Below, piece after piece: positions 45,902 through 57,265 of a stretch of DNA of 64,000 nucleotides. The stretch's first letter is position 1, and the number at the start of each line of letters is the position of its first letter. Source of the stretch: Grifola frondosa (taxonomy: Eukaryota > Basidiomycota > Agaricomycetes > Polyporales > Grifolaceae); contig LUGG01000052.1 of assembly GCA_001683735.1 (NCBI GenBank), forward strand, positions 62,001-126,000. The letters run 5' to 3'. A program made the translations under genes and the position numbers. Under the pieces are notes generated by a model that was given only the letters and a program-made list of their open reading frames with translations, ran no database searches and was not told the origin of the DNA.

Positions 45902-48500
45902 CAAAGAGTCATGAATCAAGTCACGATTGAGGAGTTTGGTGCGGAGTGCACTGTCAGCTCAGCTGATAAGGCCGCGAACTTCTTAGAATAGTATTTAGGA
46001 ACAGAGTACCCAACAGGAAAATCTTGGTCATATTGGACACCGGATTGTATTATGATGTGTTAACCAGGGATGCAAGATATAGACACAGGAAAGGATCAGA
46101 TTACGTATAACAGGATAAGACATTACTTGGACTAGATTTTGGCCAGAATCATGTGTAGTTGCGGCATACGCCATGAGAGCGGTGGGCAAGGCATGAGGCC
46201 AAATCAAAAAGTCAGAATGTCAAACAAGAAACAGGAAACTCAGGGACAGGCAAGCTAGCGCATCAAGGTCAATACACATCAAATTAAAATACAATCACAA
46301 AAGCAATATGGGTAAGAACGTAACCGTCTGCCGCATGATAGCCAAGATACCGGCGAGCTATTAAATTACTTGCAGTCGTTCAAATTCGGGATAAGTATGG
46401 AAGGCTTAGATCCATGTAACCACGTCACACACGGCCAGGTTACCATTGACGCGAACAAGTTTAAAACGGAGGTTTAAACACCGCGAGCAATCAAAATACA
46501 ATTTGGGCTAAGAGACGGGATACAAACATGGATAAGGAGACCATAGCTACAGTAATAACGAGACTGTGGGGCGGTTCGAGATTGGGTCAACAAGACCATA
46601 CAGCAAGATACAAGATTAATATACAATTAGTATAATATGGATAAGTCTGACGGAATCGAGAGGTTAGTAACGGATAGAAAGCAGTTATAAACGAGAGGGA
46701 ACATACCGAAGATAGAAATGTCGAGCGCGACCGGGTCGCGACGAACACATTGAGGATAGCGTCGATGGACGCAAGCGAAGAGGGCGAACTGTGAAGACGA
46801 GCATTAGCGGACAGGCCAGACGAGAGAACGAGCGCCGCACGTGCCTAGGTAACAGGCCCGGCAGTCTTAAATAGACTGTGGGGCGATGTATGCCCCCTGA
46901 CGATCCGCGGCGATGAGCTGCAAATACCAGTGTGCGTGCGGAAAGCCGCATCACACCCCGCCGCACGGCCATGGGGACGGAGAAGAGAGCGTGTGGCACG
47001 CACGCGTAACGGCGCGCGAAGCCCGCAGCGCATGCTGGATCAGAATATACTGGGTTAAAGAGTCGGGCCGTGGGGAGATAGTGAGAGGCAGACGTACGAA
47101 GAAATCCGGGCAACGCCAACCTCCTGGTGAGATGCAGCGTGCTTAGGGCCGCGCGGAATTCCTGACTGAAGAACGACAGGTCACTAGGAAGTTCGGAATG
47201 TAAGTAAGTGAAAAAGCAGGCGAACGAGAGACGTACCGATTAGAGATCCAACTCGTCGAGCACCGGGGCTTGGAAGCTATACAGCGGAAGGAGAGGTTGT
47301 GACGGCACGCGCCCGCACAATTGAACGACGTGCAGGCACAGGAATCGAGGAAGCGCACCGTTCCCTGGTAAACGAAAGCCAGCAGCTGCAAATAAGTGGT
47401 AAAAACATGGCCGGACTCACCAGAACAGAGAGGAACGCGGACGCTGCCCAGTGTCGAGGCCGCGCGGTATGAGCGTTGAGCGCACTCGCTCCCGGAATAA
47501 ACATGTCTGTTGCAACAAGGACGGGAGATTTAAACATGGGAAGATGTGCGAGAAGCTGAAGGCGAGCCCGAGGAGTGCTGAAAAGGATCTAGCGGACGAA
47601 TCAGCTATTTATATAGGAAGGAGGTGAGGAGCACGTGAGAACTTACCGAGCGAAATGAGTTTGGGACGAGAGACTTGGGGTATGACTCCACGGAGGTGTA
47701 GAACAGTCGAGGCAAGTCCAGACAAGACGAATTCCTTGGGGAAGAGAGGCAGCTAAGTCAGATAATCGAAAAACTCGAACTATTGGGGCGCGTTAGGACG
47801 CGCCGTGCAGCGTTGGACACCTGAAAGCATGGCGCGACGCGTCTGGTGGCGCAAGAAAGATTAGCGCGATCGAAATCACGAGGAAAGGAGCCAGGACCTA
47901 GAATGAGGACCTAGATAGAAGGGAATATAAGATGGGGGAGCGGCACATCTGAGATTGAGCAGCCAGATGAACCCCCGATTGCCCCAGGGAATGGAGAAGG
48001 GACTGCGGATGACGTTGCGGGAGGAATCAAGGGCGACGCCGCGGCACCATCGACCAGATCTCGGGCCACGCCGAACGACCTGGAACGTTAGCAGAAGAGT
48101 GCAGCGGAAGGAGGATGCTAGAAAGCAAGAAAATCGACCCCAGTTCTCCCCAAGAAGCTTGGAAAGGGGAGGAATCAGCTGACCTGTGGTCCAATGACAG
48201 CACGGCCAAGCACGATCCACAAAAGATCTAGAAAGTACGAGATATGCGTCAGTGCTGCGCGCGAAGAAAGCGGGGTAGATACTCACGGAAGTATCGTACG
48301 ACGAGGATCTTCCCCAAAGAAAATAAGAATGTTTAGGTCCCGAGATCAGGGCGTCGAGGGCGAGATTGATCCGCGCGCTGATTAAGCGGCATAGAATAGG
48401 ATGGTAGATGGAGCGCGCTACGCAGGATCTGTAAGGTTAGTAAACAGTACAGGCCGTAAGAGTATGAATAACAAGTAAGAGACTGTAAGAAAAGGAGAGG

Positions 48501-48508
48501 TATAAATA
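48501..48508 (+). promoter_or_regulatory. TATA box ahead of the 416-codon ORF
   Basis: TATAAATA 40 bp before the ATG at 48548, in a purine-rich context; the spacing implies a very short 5' UTR. Confidence 0.55.
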
Positions 48509-48547
48509 GAGGCCGCAAGGTGAACGAAAGATCGGGCTCCACTCACT

Positions 48548-49798
48548 ATGTCAAGCCCCTTCTTGTTCCGGGCGAACGCGCCCTCTACGCCTCGACCTTT
48601 GCTGCGCTGGGACCGTATCTACCAGTTTCACCAGAGAATGCATGGCGTATCTGTTCTGCCGGCGACAAGCGACCCGATTTTGACGGCTACCGAGATGCAT
48701 TACTGTCCGACGGGCGTCGCGCCTTGGTCCAGGGATCCCCAACGCCCTGACCTGACGGCCATGTTCTTAGTAAAGAACGCTTGCCTCCAGGATAACACCG
48801 GCTCGATGGAAGGCGACGCCGTGATCATTTTCGACAGCACGGTCGACGAAGGGAGGCCGAGGAACACCCCGACGGGTGAAGCAAGCGGTTCGAGGCAATG
48901 CAACGAGGGCACCACGACGACGGGCCCGCTCGTTGGATCGGTATTGGTCGATCGTCCAGTTTTGATCCACTCACCGCCGTACACGCCGCGCTCGCCTGTG
49001 TACCTTCCGCGTTCACTTTCCGCTACCCCGCCGCCGACGGTATCCACCACGTACACCTCGGTCCGCGATCGTTATCGGTCGTTGGTCGACGTGGCGGTGG
49101 CCACTTTGAACACGCAACGTGCAGCCGAAGGGCAGAACCAAACCCAGCCGGATACAGAATACGCTGGAATTGATATGAAGGATGACCAAGAAAGTGAGGG
49201 GATTCCTGTGGAAGAAGAGGTGAGAATAGGAGCTACCGAAGTTGGCGGATGGACCGCACTCACCGAATACTTGCGCGACCAGCGTTCCGCCGTGGAACGC
49301 GAGGTCTCCAAGGCGCTATCCTCCGTCTCCAGCATATCGAGCTCCAGGCTCACACCTTCAGTGGACACCCGCCTCAATTACACGGCTCCGTCGCGTCGCG
49401 AACGCGAAGCCTCTCCCGAGCCGCGCAAGAGACTCCGCGTTCGCGAAGACCCCCCAAATTATCGAGAGACGCGCCGTACGTATCCACTCTTCGGTCAGCG
49501 TCGCAAGCTGAGGAATCGTGTCCGTTCAGCCCTTGAAAAACAAGCAGGAAATCAAGTTGTAGGCCAGCCTATCACCAGGGTAGTTGTCCTCCCGGACGAC
49601 GACCGCCGCATGCTCGAAACCGTCCTCAGCATGCCCGCACGCGAGTGGAACATTGAGGATTGTCGCTTCCTGAGCGATGTGATCGCCGCAATCACGCTCG
49701 CGCTCCACGAGATCGGCACGGGAGAAGGAGGACGGCCGGTCATGAGTGCTGGCCGCGGAAGGAAAAGGTGCCCTGCATGGCAAGATAGAGGAATGTAG
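48548..49798 (+). CDS. Unknown 416-residue protein in the island
   Basis: A single uninterrupted frame, notable in a region where most frames are broken. The N-terminal third (MSSPFLFRANAPSTPRPLLR, RWDRIYQFHQRMHGVSVLP) looks globular. The middle is Pro/Thr/Ser-rich, then acidic (DMKDDQESEGIPVEEEV). A Ser-rich helix and a very basic stretch follow (RREREASPEPRKRLRVREDP and FGQRRKLRNRVRSALEKQ). The C-terminal helix WNIEDCRFLSDVIAAITLAL precedes a Gly/Arg tail. The layout (structured head, basic tail) would suit a nucleic-acid-binding Gag-like protein, but no knuckle is present and I recognise no family. Stop at 49796-49798. Confidence 0.55.
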   Translation: MSSPFLFRANAPSTPRPLLRWDRIYQFHQRMHGVSVLPATSDPILTATEMHYCPTGVAPWSRDPQRPDLTAMFLVKNACLQDNTGSMEGDAVIIFDSTVDEGRPRNTPTGEASGSRQCNEGTTTTGPLVGSVLVDRPVLIHSPPYTPRSPVYLPRSLSATPPPTVSTTYTSVRDRYRSLVDVAVATLNTQRAAEGQNQTQPDTEYAGIDMKDDQESEGIPVEEEVRIGATEVGGWTALTEYLRDQRSAVEREVSKALSSVSSISSSRLTPSVDTRLNYTAPSRREREASPEPRKRLRVREDPPNYRETRRTYPLFGQRRKLRNRVRSALEKQAGNQVVGQPITRVVVLPDDDRRMLETVLSMPAREWNIEDCRFLSDVIAAITLALHEIGTGEGGRPVMSAGRGRKRCPAWQDRGM

Positions 49799-50702
49799 GC
49801 AAGGTGCGAGGTGCAGCGCGCATGAAAAGCTCGGCGTTTACACGCTAACGAGCAGAAGTCTGGGATAGCAAAGCAAGATCAGCTTGAATATGTGTATTTA
49901 GTACTCACTTTGTATGCCGGGGGGCGAAAATACGAGCTAAATTCGTTAGACGAAAACCATCGGTCCCCGAGCGCAGTAAGAACGAGAGAAGCCATCGGCG
50001 AGCAAGCTAAGAAATACGATATCGACGGGAATGCCAGCGCAGCAAGTTGAGCACCCAAGGAAGCCGAGAATGGAAGGGAGCCTGCCAGCGTGCGAGAACG
50101 CGGGGCAAAGGGGACATTGAGAAGACAGATAGGCTCCGAGAGAATCATCCGGCGCCCGAAGGCAGGCCAGGAACAAGCGCGCAAGAAAGATCCAGCAGGA
50201 TAGAAGGGAGACGAGACAATAAAGGAACGAGCGCTGAACCAGACGCCAACGCAGTGACGCGTCGCGCGTTGAAGTCACATGTTGCACTTGAAGAGAGACG
50301 CGCGGGCAGCTCGGAGAGAGAAACGCCCGCAAGCGCTCAAGAGAGACGCGCGGCGTTGAGCGCGCCACAAAGCCACAACGGTGACTTCGGTGTCACCTCG
50401 GCGAGTGACTGGCGCTAGTCACTTCCGCGCGCGCTAACCGCGCAATTGAGGCTCAAGACAGTAAATACTGATATCTAGAGAGCCCGAGGTGCAAATTCTT
50501 GATATTGAAACCTTGTATAGGTCGAGATATCATGAGAATTGATTGTTACAGAGTTACAAGGAGTGACACCATGCAGCTTAGGCAGGAAAGAGATCAGAAT
50601 CAGGAATATTCAGATAATTCCTTGACACAAATCATGTAAGAAATGTCAGGCCACTTTCTGGAGGACCTAGAACCCATCCAGTAGGGCCTAGAACCTTGAG
50701 AA

Positions 50703-51478
50703 ATGACTCATGAAGAGCCTAGACCCAGGACACTCCAAGTATATAAGGAGGAAGAGATCTGTAGGACCAGAACCAAAGAACACCCTCTAGAATTTCTTAC
50801 AATGACACCCCCATCTTTGGAGGAGAGCTTGAAAGATCCGGAATTTAGAAAGAAGTATATAGCCAAGTTGCTGAAAGAAATGGAAAAGAAAGAAAAACAG
50901 AAAGCTTATAGAGAAAAAAACAGGCTTCCCAAGCGCGTACTAGGAAACAGACTATGGAAGATATAGCTCGAAAATGTAGACGTAATAAGCAAAAGGCAAA
51001 TAAGGAAAAACAACGGAAAACATTCCAAACAGAAGTTGTCTCTACTAGAGCCTTTTCAGTTCGATCCACATTCACTATCTAAATTCTATCAGCTTGAATC
51101 AAGCTTATTACGAAAGGCACAATCATGGACTGCTCTCTATATGAACATCCACTATCTGAGTCATTCACAAGTGAAGAAATAGAGGCCGAAGGACAGGAGG
51201 GAGAGAGAGATGAAGAGGTAAACAATGATAAGGAAGAAGAATTGGAAGATGGGCTGTATGCGCCACCTCCTAAACCTATAGACCCAAGTCCAAAAGGCAA
51301 GAGGGCGTGGCAGAAAAAAGAAGGAAGCCGAAGAAGACCATTAGGGAAACCGAAGGCAAGAGACAAAGAGTCATTGCGAGTAATTATGTTGAAGAAGACT
51401 ATGGCCAAGAAACTCGGGATGAATAAATGGCCAAAACAGATGGGACCACCAGTAGCACATCAGGATAATCGTCCGTAA
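50703..51478 (+). pseudogene. Charged linker region upstream of RT
   Basis: Two frames, 50703-50966 (PPSLEESLKDPEFRKKYIAK, then LLKEMEKKEKQKAYREKN) and 51125-51478 (acidic then Lys-rich, with DGLYAPPPKPIDPSPKGKRA). They are A-rich like the Gypsy genes and precede RT. Probably the spacer between protease and RT of the polyprotein; no domain recognised. Confidence 0.45.
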
Positions 51479-51584
51479 CTGACGTTAAACTAGACATATC
51501 TGGACTATAGTTTGGTGTATTTTCACCCCCAGTTTTCAGAGCCCCATTTATTGTTATCTCAACCAGCCAACACTCAGTGAAGTC

Positions 51585-53450
51585 GTGAAGCAAGCCAAGG
51601 ATACTAAAATGAGTTGTATACCATCCATTAGTATCTCGCTTCCCGCAAACAGCGTAAAGTCACAGAATTACCTAGCAGAACACAGCATGACACAATCAAA
51701 GGATTGTGTAAGCAATGCAGTATATGTATATAAGCCAGTGGACCGAAGGGTGAAACCAGTCCCCGGTGTCTTTCCAGAAGATGCACGTGTAAAACGATGC
51801 TTCCCGGAGAACCCGCTAGACTCATTATTACAGCTACCTTTTAACCCACCAGACTTTATACCCACAAAGAGACTAACTACAGAACGATTAGAGCAGATAA
51901 AGATAAATGAAGAAGGATTTCTATGGCCTGAAGAAGAAAAATTATTTAAGCATATAATTCAGATAAATGAAAGAGTTCTAGCCTTTGATGAAACTGAACG
52001 AGGAACATTTCGAGAGGATTACTTTTCCCCTTATATAATTCCGGTAATACCACATGTACCATGGGTTGATAAGAATATCCCCATAGCACCAGGAATTCGA
52101 GATAAGGTGGTTAATTTATTACGAGAAAAGATTGAAGCAGGAGTGTACGAGCGATGTCAATCATCTTATAGATCAAAATGGTTTTGTGTGTTGAAGAAAA
52201 ATGGCAATTTAAGAATTGTCCATGATCTTCAACCACTTAAGCAATTACAATTCGAGATGCAGGTGTGCCCCCGATATTGGATGCATTTGTGGAACCATTT
52301 GCTGGAAGACAGTGTTATTCAGTGTTTGACTTATTCTGGGCCTTTGATGCCAGGAAAGTCGATATTACCAGCAGAGATATGACAGCATTTCTTTCACCAC
52401 TTGGACTGTTACGAATTACGTCAATGCCAATGGGCTTCACAAATTCTCCAGCAGAATTTCAAGCATGTATGACATTTGTATTACAAGAGGAAATTCCGCA
52501 TATAGCAAATGTGTTTATTGATGACTTACCCATCAAAGGTCCTAACACAATATATCCGGATAAAGAAGGAAATCCAGAAGTTCTATCACAAAATCCTGGT
52601 ATTCGAAGATTCATATGGGAACATGCGCTAGACGTTCATAGGATAATGCATAGAGTTGGTCAAGCTGGACTTACATTTTCTGGACCCAAGTCCCAAATTT
52701 GTAAGCCACAAGTAGTAATTGTTGGACAGAAATGTACACCGGAAGGAAGAATGCCAGAAGATGATAAAGTATGCAAGATACAGAACTGGCCCACTCCTCG
52801 CTCAATTAAGGAGTCAGAGGATTCATGGGATTATGTGGAACAGTTCGAATTTGGATAGAGAATTATTCTGAACAAATTCGGCCAATGAAAGAATTAACTT
52901 TTAAAGGAGCCGAATTTTCATGGGATTCACGTAGGCAAGCATCTTTCGATGCTCTTAAAGAATTGATATCATCAGCACCTGCCCTTCGTCCAATTAACTA
53001 TCAGTCAGAAATCCAATTATCTTATCAGTAGACTCTAGCAAGTATGCTGTCGGATTTATTCTCTCACAAATTGATGATGATGGAAAGAAGAGGCCAGCTC
53101 GATATGGTTCTTTACCAATGAAGGAAACGAGTCAAATTACAGTCAGCCAAAGTTAGAGCTTTATGGTTTATATAGGGCATTGAGGCATTTCAGACTATAC
53201 TTGGTAGGTGTGAAGAACCTCCATGTTGAAGTCGATGCAAAATACATCAAAGGAATGCTAAATGAACCCGACTTGCAGCCTAATGCGACCATTAACCGTT
53301 GGATTCAGGGAATCCTTCTGTTTGACTTTAAATTGATTCACGTGCCAGCAGCACAACATAAGGGACCAGATGCCTTATCACGAAGAGCACTAGGAGAAGG
53401 AGAAATAATTGAAGGAGACGATGATGAATGGTTAGATAATATTGCTTTGT
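51585..53450 (+). pseudogene. Reverse transcriptase-RNase H of the Gypsy element
   Basis: RT blocks in order: LREKIEAGVYERCQSSYRSK and WFCVLKKNGNLRIVHDLQPL; then, one frame on, RQCYSVFDLFWAFDARKV, TSMPMGFTNSPAEFQ and the catalytic box as VFIDDLP (FIDD). Thumb and connection blocks follow (VGQKCTPEGRMPEDDKV, MGLCGTVRIWIENYSEQIRP, FDALKELISSAPALRPINY). RNase H has VEVDAKYIKGMLNEPD, INRWIQGILLFDFKLIHVPA and HKGPDALSRR. The frame slips at about 52229 (a base missing between AA and GCA), about 52813 (AA read as A) and about 53030-53180. All are one-base losses, so the native enzyme may be intact. Confidence 0.9.
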
Positions 53451-53459
53451 TTGTCAGGC

Positions 53460-54849
53460 TTTTGCAACCAGAACAGAGTAAGAAAACCTATGGACCTTTC
53501 CAGAGACAATTGAACCAGACACAAGAGTGTTTATTTCAACTACAACTACAGGATATTTCTCTTCGACAAATCAGAGATTTCTTGGTTACTCTGGAAATGC
53601 CTAGCTTTCCCAACCCAGCTGCAAAATTGCGATTTGCTAGAAGATGCAAGCATTATTTCGTGAAAGAGAATATGATGTTCAGGAGACAGAAGAATGGAAT
53701 ACCCACACGTGTAGTGTTAGAAGCCAATGAGAGAATTGCAATTCTCAAGCAAGCACATGATGAACTAGGACACCGAGGAGAGTATGCTACCTTTGAAACT
53801 GTACGATTACGCTTCTTTTGGCCATTTTATCGGGCAGATGTGCATCATCATGTGCAATCCTGTAAGAATGCCAAATGCGAAGCATTCGGAAGGTAGCAAT
53901 CCCTCTTCGAATTTCCACACCAGCCACCTTATTTACCAAAGTCTATATGGACATAATGTTTATGCCCACAGCGGTAAAAAGACATGTATAGTGGCTTGTC
54001 GAGATGACTTGTCAGGCGTAACAGAAGCACGGCCTTGAATAGTACATCCTCAGAATCAGTAGCAAAGTTTTTCTGGGAACAGATAGTCTGTAGATATGGG
54101 GCCACAGGTCAAGTTACCACAGATAATGGACCTGAGACCAAAGGGGCATTTGAGAAATTAGTTCTCAAATATGGTATTCCTCATGTACGAATATCTGCCT
54201 ATAATTCTCGAGCTAATGGAGTAGTTGAACGAGGACATTTCATTCTGAGGGAAGCATTGGTTAAAGCCTGTGAAGGAAGAATATCCCAATGGCCAGATCT
54301 CTTGTCACATGCTTTATTTGCAGATCGTGTTACCACAAGACGAGCCACAGGATTCAGTCCTTACTATCTATTACATGGAGTCCATCCAGTATTTCCAATG
54401 GATTTGCGAGAAGCCACCTTTTTGGTAGAAGGATTTCATAAAGACATGTCTCATTCAGACCTTCTAGCCTTGCGAATACGGCAACTAGAACATAGACCAG
54501 AAGATATAGCCCGAGCTGCAAAAGCTCTAGCCAAATCACGGTTGGCTTCTAAGGAGCAATTCGAAAAGAAATTTGCTCACCGATTATTCGAGAATCATAT
54601 TCACCAGGAGATTTAGTTCTTAAGCGAAACTCAGCTGTTGAGCAAGAAATGAATAGAAAACATAAGCCAAGATATCTAGGACCATACGAAGTTGTAAGAA
54701 GAACCCGAGGAGGAGCATATGTCTTGAAGGAACTAAATGGAGACATAATTAGAGAGAATGTAGCTGCATTCAGGCTTCTACAATACCATCCATCAGACGA
54801 TGACCTGGAGAGTTTGGCAGATGAGCCAGAATTTATGCTGTACCCATGA
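53460..54849 (+). pseudogene. Integrase with GPY/F motif
   Basis: The HHCC zinc finger starts HDELGH. The C-x2-C half is restored if TGTAAGAATGC (about 53861) regains one G. The core catalytic triad is readable as VYMDIMF (about 53950), TTDNGPE (about 54120) and GVVERGH (about 54222). The C-terminal GPYEVVRRTRGGAYVLKEL (about 54690) is the GPY/F module, followed by an acidic end. No chromodomain was seen after it. It inserts the cDNA; in this window both copies and the related solo LTR gave 4-bp GCGY-type sites. Frames break near 53896-54035 and 54616. Confidence 0.88.
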
Positions 54850-55024
54850 TGCAGGAAATAGAACAGGAAAATGAGGAAACATGGAATGATAATGAGCAAA
54901 TTGTGTCATAGATAATGAGCCAGACTTGAATGAAGATCGGGAACCAGTTAGTCAGCGAACCAGAAGCCATAGATAGAAAAGGAGAAGATGAAAAGGAATT
55001 GACGACTGGGGACAGTCGAGTAAC

Positions 55025-55035
55025 TGTGGGGCGGA
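55025..55035 (+). other. Polypurine tract
   Basis: TGTGGGGCGGA directly precedes the 3' LTR, the expected place for the plus-strand primer. Confidence 0.55.
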
Positions 55036-57067
55036 TGTCACGCACCAAATGTGTTTGGTACCTGGACATGGCAAAATAACATTGATTTTGCACATCCTGT
55101 CATCAGTAAATGATATGGCATGGGACATAAATCGGGAATATGATCACGTGCTTATACTCATAAATAAAGCATAATTTTGTTCGGCTATTTCCAGGCATTC
55201 TTGTTCCCGTCCACCACCATCATGCAGGCAACTTCATACCCTTGTGATATTCAGGTTCCCTACTATCGAGTGCATCGACAGACTCGCAAACATATTCTCA
55301 TCCTCGATCCAGTCCAGGATCATCTTATTCCAGTCTATTTCTCTGGTCCCCTTCATCTTTTGGGACCCAACATCGAGTTTACAGGACAAATCACCCGCAT
55401 CCTTCAATTTCAGGAGACTCGAGTCATTGTTGCTGTGGAGCATTACACAGGCACCCAAGAAGTAGCAGTGGGAGTTCCCTATTCCATTCTAGCCATGTTT
55501 GAATGGTTGGATGCATGGATCATTTGGAACATTGCTCATCGCAGAGGAATGTTGAAGCCGAACAGCGATATAGTTGAATTGCCGAAGAACATGCTGCAAG
55601 CAGGAGATGCGAGACTGATGGATGACTTTCTGTTGATCTATGAAGGGCATGGATGGAAGAACTAGGTCACATGACACTGTATACATTTTTCCCTCTTTCA
55701 CAGTTAGCACTCAGTTTGCATTATTCCAAAAAGTCAAAGAAATGTGCTTGGTAAATGGGCATATATAAAAATGATTATCAGAAGGATTTAAATGGTTCAA
55801 AGGCTAATTGAAAAAGGACCTAGACAAGGCCTAGGCAAGCCTACAGACTCTGAGAAGGTCCAGAATGCTCCAGGTCTTTTCAAAAGCCCAGCACAACCTA
55901 GGCTCATTGAAGAACACCCTCAAATTTAGGGTACTCTGAGTTAGAACACCAGTTTAAAGACCCGGACAAGCCCAGGCAAGTTGTTTGACCACCTGGACCC
56001 TGAGCCTAGACCAACATACAGGACCCTAGAAGGTTCCGGAATGGCCTAGCCCTTTTTCAAAGGCCCAGTGTGACCTAGGTTTAGCAAAAGATACCCTCAA
56101 ATCTAGGGTGCTGTCACTTATGGCCCCACTTTGCAAGCCCAGGCAGACCCAGATTAGAGCTAGGACCACCCAGACCATGAACCCAGACCATCTAGACAAG
56201 GCCCAGCTACAGAGATCAGGAGAAAAGTAGGAGATATAAATAGAACAGAAGGATTTGATGCAGAAATGAGCTGAGAAAGGAAATCTTGTAATAATTATGT
56301 AGTTTTTTGTACTTTTGTAACATAGCCTAGAATGTTCCAGGCCCATAGGGAATGGAATGTTCTAGAATTTCCTCAGGGTATAAAAGCAGGCCAAACTGCC
56401 CCCCTGAGAGCAATATAGTTTTTATCCACTTTCACCCCAGACATCTGTGTGCCCTCTCCTTCTGTGTGAATTTCACCTTGGATTGTCACCTGACCAGACT
56501 GAGCTCTGGTAGTACAAGTCCAAGAAGAGCATCTCAAGGACCCTACAAGGAAAGTAGGATAGGTTGAGTACTCTGCAGTAGAATATTCTCAGTAGCAAGA
56601 CAGCAGATTGCAGCGTAAGGAAAGTGCAAGTTTAAGTTCGAAACAAGAAGTTTCTTGGGCTGTTTGACTGTTCAGACAAGTGCTCTGAAAGTACAGACCC
56701 AGGCAGGAAGACTCAAGGACCCTACAGGACAGTAGGCTAGGTTGAGCACACTCACGAGACCAGGAATTGAAGTCGCAAGTGTTAGCAAGTAATATCCCTG
56801 ACATTCATTTGGAATCTACGTACCTGAATCTTATATATTTGATAAATCTCGGATTTCCGGACTCGGCTGAGCCTCTGACCGGAAAAGTAGGAAAACCCGT
56901 CACGCTTGGTGCACATTGAAGTATTGAAGGCTTTTAAATTTCTTGCTGCTTATAATTCAGTTTTACTGAACCCCTTGCTTGAAAAATAAATCCTTTTGTG
57001 AACAAATTCTTGTGTTAGAAATTTATTCTCAGACAGGAACTCTCACGTACGTCAATAACCCCTTACA
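55036..57067 (+). repeat. 3' LTR, copy 1 (2032 bp)
   Basis: Differs from the 5' LTR by a few 1-bp indels only (for example ACATAAATC against ACATTAAATC). It ends CTTACA and is followed by GCGT, matching the four bases before the 5' LTR. Confidence 0.93.
55222..55665 (+). CDS. LTR-encoded protein, 3' LTR copy
   Basis: Same 147-residue frame as at 38393-38836, fully open, with identical translation as far as I can read. Confidence 0.6.
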   Translation: MQATSYPCDIQVPYYRVHRQTRKHILILDPVQDHLIPVYFSGPLHLLGPNIEFTGQITRILQFQETRVIVAVEHYTGTQEVAVGVPYSILAMFEWLDAWIIWNIAHRRGMLKPNSDIVELPKNMLQAGDARLMDDFLLIYEGHGWKN

Positions 57068-57265
57068 GCGTGCAAGACGTCAAAAGTGTCTGTGCGAAGG
57101 TCGAAGATCTAGTGAGTTTTGCCCCCATCCTTAGGCCAACATCTCTAATACATATTCTAGTTTACTAGCCTCAAGCACCGTCAAGGCATTCAGGCCTTCT
57201 ACGGCCTCGTACGCAGCACTACGGAGTATCAAATGGACCCATTTGGTACTGTTCGGACGGCGCGC

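Larger units (their letters stand above)
44811..50420. other. GC-richer island inside the Gypsy element
   Basis: Composition changes from A-rich retroelement sequence to mixed/GC-rich near 44811 and back near 50420. The island carries a 416-codon ORF, a TATA box, diverged direct repeats (about 45416-45545 and 46162-46293), a long hairpin (45849-45901) and many ACTTAC/ACTCAC tracts, which would be splice donors on the minus strand. I found no terminal repeats or target duplication, so its edges are approximate. Either a nested foreign element or cargo of the Gypsy element. Confidence 0.5.
38206..57067 (+). mobile_element. 18.86-kb Ty3/Gypsy LTR retrotransposon, copy 1
   Basis: The order is 5' LTR, primer-binding site, gag with a CCHC knuckle, two protease-like motifs, a GC-richer island, RT, RNase H, integrase with GPY motif, polypurine tract and 3' LTR. 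RT before integrase defines Ty3/Gypsy (Metaviridae). The LTRs begin TGTCACGC and end CTTACA, and GCGT flanks both sides. The LTRs are almost identical, so the insertion is recent. Coding frames are broken by many one-base deletions, most probably sequence errors. At 18.9 kb it is far larger than the usual 5-10 kb. Confidence 0.93.

Noticed and set aside
46685..47537. Minus-strand ORFs of 144 and 86 codons
   Set aside because: Arg/Pro/Ser-rich translations of GC-rich DNA with no motif or splice support.
49879..50368. Minus-strand ORFs of 101 and 140 codons near the right edge of the island
   Set aside because: Leu/Ser/Cys-rich frames without motifs, opposite sequence rich in short GCGC repeats.
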